A stretch of 33,520 bases of DNA, taken from NCBI GenBank assembly GCA_964058845.1, contig CAXKVR010000747.1, positions 1 to 33,520 of the forward strand. The letters are read 5' to 3'. Made by a program: the position numbers and the translations under genes. Under the pieces are notes generated by a model. The model had not been told where the DNA came from, ran no database searches, and saw only the letters and a list, made by a program, of their open reading frames with translations. The stretch is from Carex sylvatica. Lineage: Eukaryota; Streptophyta; Magnoliopsida; Poales; Cyperaceae. Positions 9,918-20,100 of the stretch are shown piece by piece (position 1 is the first letter of the stretch; each line of letters starts with the position of its first letter).

Positions 9918-10330
9918 CCGGACTTTTTATTAATATCATAAAAAAAACCAAAATACTCTCGTTTGACCAGAATTCAAGAATTACTCAAGTTGCAGAGCCA
10001 ATCCGCAGCTCCAAACTGGGATCCACAAATTCAATCTGCAGCCCCACAGTTTTTTTTTTTGTTTACAGATACATTTATTAATTAATAACAAAGGCTCAAG
10101 CTTTGAAATATCTCAAACGACGCGAATTCTAAGTAAAAAAATTGAAGCCACAAAATTCCAAACTTTGAGATATCTCGACATGAATTCCAAGTAAAAAAAA
10201 GAAAGTAAAACTGGAGCCTTAGATTGTCTGTGCGGATCTCATTAATTGAGGCTGCAGACTGGCTCTACAGTCTGAGTATTCATCACCATAATGTTTTTAT
10301 TTTATTTTTATGTTATTAATAAAAATTTCA
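9918..10330. mobile_element. MULE-like MITE, 413 bp, about 120-bp imperfect inverted ends, 9-10 bp target duplication
   Basis: The direct repeat GCCAATAATC flanks it at 9908-9917 and 10331-10340. The ends are imperfect inverted copies: TTTTTATTAATATCATAAAA on the left matches TTTTTATTAATAACATAAAA on the complement of the right, and both carry GAGCCARTCYGCAGC. The interior holds a direct repeat of about 40 bp, 63 bp apart (TTTGARATATCTC ... GAATTCYAAGTAAAAAAA, near 10100 and 10163). No coding capacity. Confidence 0.75.
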
Positions 10331-10340
10331 GCCAATAATC

Positions 10341-11470
10341 TGTAGGCCTAATAACTCAATTACGCCTACTCACATTTCATTTTCTTTTAAGATCTACAAT
10401 TCTTTCTTACAGTTTGACTAATAATATGATAATATATAGTTAGTGATTAATTTTGCTCGTCAACACATAAAATTAAAATCGATAATTTTGTTACAATAAT
10501 ATCATGTTGTTAATTTACGTGTACATTATTTTTGTGAAATATCTGATAATTTTATTTTAGTATCCGAATTATATTCATATTCGTATTTCATTAACATATT
10601 AACACATAAACAGTATCCACTATCATTTAATTATTTGATATGTATAAATAAAAAAAATCAAGAACACATGGATATGGTCCAGACTATGATTTATCTATAT
10701 CCGATCCATTTATACCTCAAAACTACATTTGAGAGCAAAATAAGTTAGAGATAACGAGGAATAAGATTATCTTTGTGAAAATGGTAATATAGTTATTTTC
10801 TAAGGCCATAATCAAGAATGATATGAAGTGGAAGAATTATCTTTTATGATCCTGTTTGGAAAAAGTTTGAAGTATGAGATGGATGATAAAGACATCTCCC
10901 GTAACTCTGTTAGGAGAAGAAGAATTAGAGGAGCGAGACTATATCTAACATAATCTGAACTATTTAAATTAGAAGAATATAAAGTATTATGCATAGTACA
11001 TATATATCGGTCTATAATATAAATTAATATCTCCAATTTAAAGTATTTAATAGTTATATCTAAACTGTTTAACATAATCTCTATATGAAAATATACATGT
11101 AATTTAAAATTTAAATTTTTTTATAATTTTCTTACAAGTAATTTTTTTGTAAGAAATATAAAATTTGATCTATAAGTAAATTTTCACATGATTATCATGT
11201 TAAATGATTTATATTAACTGTTTAAACTTAAAATGTAAATAATGATTCATAATAAAGACTAATTTACACTGTACATACTACCACTGTACCACAGCCTCCC
11301 TCAGATTAGAGACTAACAAATAGAGTAACTAATGAATAACGTTATGTCCCGCAAAAAGTGAGGACAATTCTCCGGGGGCCCCAATAGTCGGCGAGAGTAG
11401 ACCTTAATGACAGCATTGACAGACGAGACGAGGCATATTGGCCCAGTTGTTCCTGCCAAAACACGTCGAC
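10341..11470. other. intergenic, very AT-rich, no gene seen
   Basis: Stop-rich in all frames. From about 11290 the base composition rises toward the GC-richer segment holding the orphan exon at 11771. AGGCCCA-type site II motifs occur at about 11440 and 11496. Confidence 0.5.
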
Positions 11471-11770
11471 ATTTCAGATGATAGACGAGGCCAAAGGCCC
11501 ATTACACTTTGTTTTGGAGCTCCCAGGTACCTGAGCTTCCAGCCGAGCGATTAAAATTCGGTGTCTGTGTAGATATAAGGATCCGCTTTGAGATTCGCGC
11601 AAAGTTAAATCTGACGACTCAGATCCAATTATACTCAGTCAGCACTGGATCAGAGAATCGGACCCCCTTCCCAATTCTCCCAATTTCCGGTCCCAAACCG
11701 GTGTACAGGTCGAAAACTGCATTTCGCAAACTTTGAATGCGGTAGCGAGTTAGTGTTGGACCAGTTGGTA

Positions 11771-11942
11771 ATGGTGTTGGCGGAGAACCTGAACCTGAAG
11801 TTGATGGAGGAGGCGGAGGCCAGTGGCGTGGCGCAGAGACGACGTATCTACAGGATGCGTCGTCACAAGGCCAACGCTAACTGGAGTCTCCGGTTCGTCT
11901 TCCTCCTCCCCTGCGTCTCGTGGAGCTCCGACAGCTTCAACT
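11771..11942 (+). CDS. orphan GC3-rich exon, unidentified product
   Basis: From the ATG at 11771 the frame reads MVLAENLNLKLMEEAEASGV, then a very basic stretch (QRRRIYRMRRHKANANW), then a hydrophobic Ser-rich end (VFLLPCVSWSSDSFN). Nearly all codons end in G or C in an AT-rich region, and this bias appears in this frame, which argues for real coding history. A GTAAGC donor follows at 11943; without splicing the frame stops at 11972-11974 (67 aa). A second GTAAGC lies at about 12034. No partner exon is recognisable between 12 and 14 kb. It may be the first exon of a gene I cannot complete, a short protein, or a gene relic. I do not recognise the family. Confidence 0.4.
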
Positions 11943-11974
11943 GTAAGCTTTTGTGGGATCCGCATGTAAGATAG

Positions 11975-13140
11975 GTGCCCAGGCACTGCGACTTACTCCT
12001 TCGCAACAAACGGCGGCCCACCGTTCCTCACACTTGTAAGCCTCTGTATGTTATATTTTTCCTTTTGCTAAGATTTTTTCATGGAGAGGTATTGACAAAA
12101 GATATGCCAGAGATGGTAGATTTATCCCCATTAAAATTTGTGAGAGAAAGTTCTCTTGAATTATAAGGGGGAAATGACTTCGAATTAGGGTTCTACTTGG
12201 CTTTGGTTTTACCGTATTAAATGAATTATGAACGTGCTTTGAACTTTGGCTGCAATGTTCTTTTGTCAATAATGTTGACTTGATTAGATTTGGTTGGTAT
12301 TGAAAGGCAGTGAGAGGAATTGAGATCTAGAACCTCTAGCATAAAATAAATGTTTTGTAATTCCAGTATAGTTTCACTAATTTTGAGTATAGAAATCTGA
12401 AAGTATCTCTGGTACTAGAAGGCAGTTAGAAGTTTGTAGATATGGGAATGGTCTGGAAACAAGTCTTGTTTTATGCAGAGTTGGCTAGCCTGAGAGCTAG
12501 CAGATTTTTGAGTATACGAGTAGATTTTAAAATTGCCTCAGTTTCACTCCAAATCTATATATATATTTTTTACTTCTTATTAATGCTAATTTTTCATCCC
12601 CGTCTATATATATTTTGTTTTACCTGAACAAATTACCATATTCCATGGCCAGGGCTGAAGCCTGGGCCTGCATATCCTCTTATCATGGATTTAATTATTC
12701 CAAATAGGGTTAATTATATGCTGTATTCTTTTCCACTTGTGCAAAAAACACCGAATATGGCTAATATTTGTATGGTCGGTGCTTATCTCTGTGACGTTTT
12801 AAGGATAAGCTTGGATGCAGTGAACATTATCAAGAGGGGCCAAATTGTAGTTGTAAACTGCAATTAATGATCAAACACCTATGCGATGTTTTAATTAGTT
12901 GTTTTGGTTCTTGCCAACCACACCCAATATCGAATTTGCACAAGACCTAAATTTTTAGATATCTGTATCACCTTCTACTGCAAGAAAGAATGGCTGAAAT
13001 AAAAATGACCAAGGAAGAGAATTGAATTTCATGTTTAGTTTTATTTAAAAGCAGCTAATTATTATTCGGAAATATTTTGCTTCGGAAATTAGTTTAATCT
13101 AATATTCATGAACATTGTTCACTATTTTAAATCAAATATT
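11975..13140. other. intergenic or intron-like, no exon recognised
   Basis: Composition returns to AT-rich. The open frames at 12442-12627 and 12685-12867 have no domain, codon bias or splice context to support them. Confidence 0.45.
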
Positions 13141-13245
13141 TATTAGGTGGGGGCAAAGTTGTGAAAGTTAAATGGGTTGAGCTTTTCAAACCCATTACTC
13201 TTTTGGCGCTTTTAAGCAAATGATCTTAAGAAAATGTTGACTAGT

Positions 13246-13500
13246 GTGCCAATATAAGAAATACACACCTGGCAATTTGGTCTCTTTTTCAAGGCCCAAA
13301 GGAGAAAGAAATGGCAAGCAATAAATTGAATAATTAGCCAAATTTCAGTAAAGTTTGATACAATGTATGTAATATAAAACTTAGAGATTGTTTCTGTTTT
13401 TGATCCATGACAATGAAAGAAATGCCGTACTAAAAGTTGAAACAATTGACCAAATTTTATTAGCTCTAATACAATGTATCTAATAAATTTAGGAACTTTT
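13246..13500. repeat. tandem repeat, 111-bp period, two and a fraction copies
   Basis: The motif ATACAATGTAT starts at 13358 and 13469, and diverged matching sequence precedes both copies, extending back to about 13246 (CCAATATAAG). Shared blocks include GAAAGAAATG and CCAAATTT at the same offsets. Because 111 is divisible by three, the minus strand keeps an open frame of 119 codons with a 37-residue internal repeat; this is probably an artefact of the repeat. Related GGCAAAGTTGT sequences occur on both sides (about 13151 and 13840), so the repeat may lie inside a larger unrecognised element. Confidence 0.65.
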
Positions 13501-13886
13501 GCTATTTCACCCAACTTTCTACTATATTCGTGTTTAACGATATTTTTTTGGCTAATTAACCTTGTACCCAATTTCTATTAACTGTGTAAAAAACACCTTG
13601 ATCTCTGTTATTTGCATCCAAGTATGTATTTCTGTGGTTATAACGGTGCTGTTTAAAAGATCAATTCAAAATAAATTAATCAGACAAAGAACTTTTGTCA
13701 TTTTTTATCTTCAAAATGTGAATTTATTATTCAAAACTTTCTGCGAAGTTTATTTAGTCTCTGGCTCATACTTCGCTGTGCTTGAATTTAGTTTCTACAT
13801 TAGCTAATTGAAATAACATGTATTAGGAGTCGTTGAGGGGCAAAGTTGTCACAATTAATTGGAAATCTACTTTTCCAAATTTTCAA

Positions 13887-13895
13887 TTAGGGTTT
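13887..13895 (-). promoter_or_regulatory. telo-box upstream of CABIN1
   Basis: The plus strand reads TTAGGGTTT (AAACCCTAA on the other strand), about 240 bases before the CABIN1 ATG. Telo-boxes are frequent in promoters of constitutively used plant genes. Its role here is inferred from position. Confidence 0.4.
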
Positions 13896-14019
13896 GGTTT
13901 TATCTATTAGAATGCGTAGATTAGATTGCAATGTTATAGATGTTGGTTGGATATAATAAGAACTTAAAACTGGGACTTCTTTGCATAAGGCCCACAATGG
14001 GAAATAGAAATTGGTAACC

Positions 14020-14132
14020 GACTATGTTTGGTTCTCTTTCTCATCCCTTCCTCTCTCTCCGCCGTGCCCTGAGAAAATTGAGAGAAAAATAGAAGTTGAG
14101 AAGAGAATAACTCACGTCCTTTGTCCTTTACC
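14020..14132 (+). other. CABIN1 5' UTR, pyrimidine-rich leader
   Basis: Sequence rich in CT (TTCTCTTTCTCATCCCTTCC and on) followed by A/G-rich leader ends at TTTACC-ATG. This is typical of plant 5' leaders. The exact transcription start cannot be read from sequence. Confidence 0.55.
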
Positions 14133-17100
14133 ATGGTTGGTTTATCACCTCTCTCTCTGGGTCATTCTATCTAATCCAAACTGATACGGTCTGATCTGTG
14201 CTCAAAATTGAAATCTTTTTTCTATGTGCAGTTCACCATAGCAGCTATCAACGACTCAGACTCTGGCAATGAATCGGTGCCCCTTGCGCCTTCCAAGGAA
14301 GCCCAGGTTACTATTCTACTTGTCTTGTTGTTTGTTTTAATTAAATCCCTCTTTATCCTCTTTTGCTATTGGAATCCGTAAAATCTAGATCTAAAATGAA
14401 CTTTTTTGTTGTTGTGGTGATTGTTTTGTCATGGAATTACAACATTAAAATTCCCTACAACTGAGTTTCTGTTTGTTTTTTATTTTTAATATTTCTATAC
14501 TTATTTGCCAAAACTTTTTATTATTTCTTTTCACTTCTGGCGGATTAAGCACATAGTTTAAATTTTGTATTGACGAGAACACAGTCCCTTTTGCATCACC
14601 CAAGTGGCCAAGCAGCGATTGCAATGGTATGCAGTATGTTGTTGATCAATGACTCGCATTAAATTGGTTCAGATATACAGACTGAATTGTTGAGTTGTTA
14701 TGAGAGAAACTGTAATATCAAGTTAATAGAGTGTGCTGATTCATTAATTCAAATTTAAAAGTTGCCTGGCATATTTCAGGAATATCATCTGTCTGAGAAG
14801 TATCATGAGGCTCTCCGAAAGATCATAGATAAAGATTACACCAGGGCTCGGGAACTGCTCGAAGAAGCATTAAGTGACCCACTGATATCAAATATTCAAG
14901 CTGAGGATAATGGTGAAGGTCCTCGTCTACGAGAATTAAGGTTAGTCAATAATAGTTGGATCTTATTGGCTCATAAAAAAAAGCAGATAATTAGAATTTA
15001 ACTGAATCATAGTTATAATGCAGAATTTTAATTTTTTTTTTAATAGGGCATAGGATTTTTTTTTCATACATTAGAATTTGCCTTTGCTCTTTATTTTTTT
15101 GGGAAATCTGCATGATTTGTTAAATGTATGTCTTATTTTATTGAAACAAAGCAAGTCTAAAATTTACAGATTTCCCCTTAGTTAAGATGAGATGTTCACA
15201 TTACAAGCTAGTAGGCTTGAAAAATAGCTAGGAATTGTTAATTGTTCGTGTAAGCGTAAATGAAGTGATGTTAATTTGGAAGAATCTCTTATTGATCATG
15301 CCTTTCCTCATTTTTTTTTAAGGGAATTGTGGAACAGGTGAGCTGTGGCTTAAATGGACCCAAAAGTTACAACAGAGCCAATACAACGTACCATGTTTGC
15401 ATTTTACACCCCAAAAGAGAAAATAGATCCAGGAAAAACAACAATTGAGCTTTACTAATTAGTCACAGCTAAGGACCTTAGAATTTCCCTCTTGTTAAAC
15501 CATGCTAATGCTGGGTCTTTTCTAGGTTTCTGTGTTTGAAGAACCTTGCTGATGTCTACCTTAAGCTAGGACCGGAGCATAATGAAAGTGCTATGAAATG
15601 CTTTCTTCAAGCTGCTGAACTCGATGGGGACGATGTGGTTCTGTGGAACCAATTTGGCACCCTGTCTTGCTCCATGGGTTCACTCAGCATGGCACGTTTT
15701 GCCTTTGAACAAGGGCTCAGAGTCAGCCCAACCAACTGTGAGCATCTTATCTGTTCGTCCGTTCTTTGTCACCCTATTATGCAAAGTTTTTTTTTTTTTT
15801 TGTCATCTTTTCATGGTACTAGTTTTTTTTTAATCTGGCACCATTTCGAGCTTCTGTGTCGTTATTTCCATATGGCCCATTGGAACTTGTGTGTGCAAAG
15901 ACATTGTATAAAAAAAGAAGAAGAAAAACTTCCGGTTGACACTGAATAAATGTTGGCAGTTTGAAATTAAATAAGCAACATTGTGTAGAAGTCACAATTG
16001 CACCAAAACTAGCCCTTCGATATAAATTTGACATATTTGTCGGTGAAATCTTGAGCCCTAACTGAATCTCCAAACTGGAATGTGTAAAGATTGATGTTAG
16101 GATTAAATTAACGTACCATACTTGTGATTGATGTTGGTAGATAATAATCTTCCTGCAGACATTTGTATGGAGAAACTCATGGAAATATTAATTGCCATTG
16201 GAGATGAGGTGCAGTGCCTTGGTCTAGCAAAGCGATTGCTCAATAAATGGCCTGGTCATATCCGTGCTTTGCATGTGAAGAGTACAATTGAGGGGACTGA
16301 ACTGGGACCTTCTGGTTTTGGCCAACTTGAGCCAAAACATCCTAGACTGAACTGTAAGAGAAAGTCCGATATCCCCAACATCCCCGCAGAAAGGATTAGA
16401 CAGGTGATCCATGGAAACTGCTCACCAATCTTGTCCAGGAATTACAAAAATAATGCAAAAGATGTTACCCCATAGAGATCCAAACAGATATAATCTGATA
16501 AAGTTCAAATAGATGATTTTTGATAAATTAGTCTAATGCCTATTCTACAACATGTTCAGTCGGGCAATTCGGGTTGAAAGAATCATATACTCTTTTAGTC
16601 AAGTTGATATAGGCAAGGTGTCTAAAAAATCTAGCAACAATAAAGCATTGGATTGACCAAAGCTTTTTCAAGTAGTCTCTTAAATAGTGCAAAATTGAAT
16701 ATTAATACATGTTGTCGACAACAAGTTAAATTACTTAGACAGGGAATTAACTCGATTTTGGCCAAGGATTGCTTTTCCCTGTTAAACTTGATTTTGCTTT
16801 TGTTTTGTTACTGTTTTCAATATTAGGAAGCTTCCTATTGTTTTTTTAAATTTTACCGATACAGCATTTCCCTTGTCATTTCCTTTTAGCTTTTAGCCAC
16901 AATGATGAATATAGACCAAATTTTCAGTAGATTTTTCTTTGTTCGAAGTACTATCTAAATTCCTAACCCTTGTTTTTATTAATTTTTGCCTTTTTGCCTT
17001 TTTGCATTGACAGGACATGCATCTGCAATTGACAGATTTGACATGGTCGTCCCTTGTTGAGAAAACCGTTGACGTCCTAAAAGCAATCGATGTGCCTTCT

Positions 17101-20100
17101 TTGCAGAGGATAATAATTTGCATAGACAGAGGCACATCCAATGAAGCAGGTGATGCAAAAGAGGAATCAAGTGTCCCAGGAAAGGGACCACAGTCTCATG
17201 AGAGGTGTAACACAAGGAGTGGGAGCCAAAAAAGAGGTAAAGGTTTATGGGTACCTGGAATGGACACACATGATAATTTCCGGAAGCTTGAACAGTTTAT
17301 AAGCAAAGAAACCAGTTTGAACAAAGAGGTTGACACTTCCTGTTCTAGCAACCAATTCGCAGCTCTTTCATTGTACACACTTGAGCTTGTTGCTAGTGAT
17401 ATCAAGCAGTTCATAGGGTCAATTCCCGAACACTGCAATGCTAGTCAACTAGGCAGCTTGTTGCTAGAGGAGATTGCTGACCTGCATCTCAACTTTGGGG
17501 ATTATTTCATTAAATTACCTGAATTGGAGCAAATGACTAGGCAGTGGCATCAGGATCGGACCCCTCGCTGCCATCTTTATCTTGCCGAGGTATGTTTTGA
17601 CCTGGGATCACATCCTGGTAACAAAATAAGACGCGAAGAGTTCTTGTCTCAATCAAATTACCATACATGTATGGTGATGACAGATTTTCTTTCTAATGGA
17701 GGGACTGCTGAAGATCTCACATCTTTCTGGGCCCGCTATTGCTGGATACGTGGTTGCTTGTCTCTCTCTGAGGGTGACAAAGAGAGAGCTCTTGGGCATT
17801 TTAATAATGCCCTCTCATACCTAAAGGAACCATTCTTCTCACCTAACTTCAAGATTGAGAAGTGGCTTACTCCAGAGAGGATAACTCTTGAAGTATACTC
17901 CATACAGCTAGACTTTCTACTCAAGAATGACAATAGAGAATTGAGAAGTCTGTCAAACTCCCAGTGTATTAATGTGCTCTCTACTCTCCTGCTCTCAATC
18001 AAGGACGATTTCAAATGGGACCCGGATGCTGTTGCACTGGAGATCACTGCACTAGGTTTGTTAATATCGGCATGTAAAAAGGAAGAGAGATTGAATCTGA
18101 AGATGTATTTGGAGGCTCACAAGCGAAAGCTACAACTGCTCAGAGCCTTTTCTGTTATGAACAAAAGAGGTCCTTGTTCTGAAATTGTGGAAGCTTTGAA
18201 GTCAAACCCGGTCAAAAGGATTGTTGGAGTTATCGGGGATATATCAAAAATCACGGGTCTGATTAAAACCTCCACTGACAAGAGTGATTTCTCTGTAAGA
18301 TAAACTTATAACTTACCTGCAATTTTCAATAATTGTTTTAACTCTTTTCATTTCTTAGATTACATTTGCTTTTATCAGGGGTTTCCTATTTGAATTAACG
18401 CTCCCCAACTTTAGGTTTTTCTACTTTTTAGCTCTCTCTCTCTTTTTTGTATAAACTAGTTTGTGTCCATGTCCATACCCTTAATACCAAATGTCTGTCT
18501 GCTCTGGTGCACCCTTCTGGAGTGCCATATGGTTGTAGAGTGTTGTGTATCCATTTGAGCCGCAGTGTTTATTAGTAATAACTTGATATGTTTCCACCTT
18601 ATCTATTTTCTGCTGATCTACAAAATTTGTAGGGTACTTCAGTGATGAATATGACAGGGGATAACATTAATATAATCTCATTATTTCTCAATATCTGCAG
18701 ACTGGCTTGGAAGTTCTTACTTCCTTGTTGGGAACGATAGCGGAGATTCAGACTTTACTCCTTATTATGATGCGAAGTATCCTGACCCAGTCAACATTTA
18801 GCAATAGGTCAGTAGACCCAGAACAGATTGAGAGCGCATGCATTGTAGATGCGGCTTGTTCCTTCTGTAAGCTTCAACACCTCGATCCATCTGCCTCTAT
18901 TGAAGCACAGGTAATGCCTTTTTTTTTCCACTAGAGAAAGAGCATTTTTAATGCTTTTATTTTTTTTGTGATTGAAGATGTAGTTGAATCATACAATTCC
19001 TAAAATGTCATACAATACTATTGCATATGATACAATTCGTTTATCATTTATGTAGAGTTTAATTTGTGACGTTGGTGAGTATCTTTTGTAGTTAATTGGG
19101 AGATTGCTATATGTGCTATTTTCAGTGTTTCTTAGACATGAATTTTTTTAGTTGGTAGCATCCGTGACAGTTTGACATTTTTGCTAGGATCAAGTAGTCC
19201 TAGATTCACAGTTTCAAACTTTATGTTCTCATCTTATGTTGAATACAGGTTGACCTTATTGTCCTGGTGCATGACATACTTGCTGACTGTGGGCTTTGCT
19301 GTGCTGGTAAAGATTACAAAGGCGAGGAAGGGACTTTTCTGAAGTTTGCAATCCATCACCTTCTGACACTAGATGTCAAATTAAAGGCTCTTCATGGTAT
19401 GGTTTCTTTGACATAAATATAGGAAGAAGAATGATTAGAACCTTAATTACTTGTAGGTTATCTGAGATTTTAACATCTTAAATGGTTGGATTTTGCTACA
19501 GGGATAGAGGAAGCTGCTTCTAGTAATGAGCAACCCAAAGATAATTTTGAGGAATCGAACATTGGCACTGCCTTGAGTCAGAGCATCTTCTGCCTTTATG
19601 GTATAAACGTGGACCCAGATTCAACGAGTGAAGGTCTGGTCAAACATAAAAATACTGGTTGTGGGGATTACAGCACCAAGGAGCATTGTGCTGACCTCTT
19701 TCAGTATATCCTGCCATATGCCAAGGAATTTCCTGTAAGTATATGAGTGCCCTCAACTTCAGGATATGGTGTTAACTGTTAAGGCTAGACTTCATACTGC
19801 ACTAAACCTCAATTAAGCAAAAATGAAACCCAAAACAAATGGTTGAACCATTGGTTCAGACTTGGGTAAATGCCAAGTTATTTGAATATGACTCAACCTT
19901 AACCATCGCTACCTGAGTTGCAATCATCCCCTAGCGTATCAAGGTTACTGTTTTGTTGTTTACCCATTTGTTGTTATCATTCCTTTCAGAAATCAGGTTT
20001 GGTCAAACTGAGGAGGGTACTGAGGGCCATACACAAGCACTTTCCTCAGCCACCAAATGAAATGCTGTCTAGCAATGCAATCGACAAGTTCTTAGATGGT

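Noticed and set aside
11750..11986. 78-codon minus-strand frame
   Set aside because: It is the antisense shadow of the GC3-rich plus-strand exon; codon-position bias favours the plus strand.
13212..13571. 119-codon minus-strand frame with internal repeats
   Set aside because: The frame is explained by the 111-bp tandem repeat, whose length is divisible by three; no recognisable protein.
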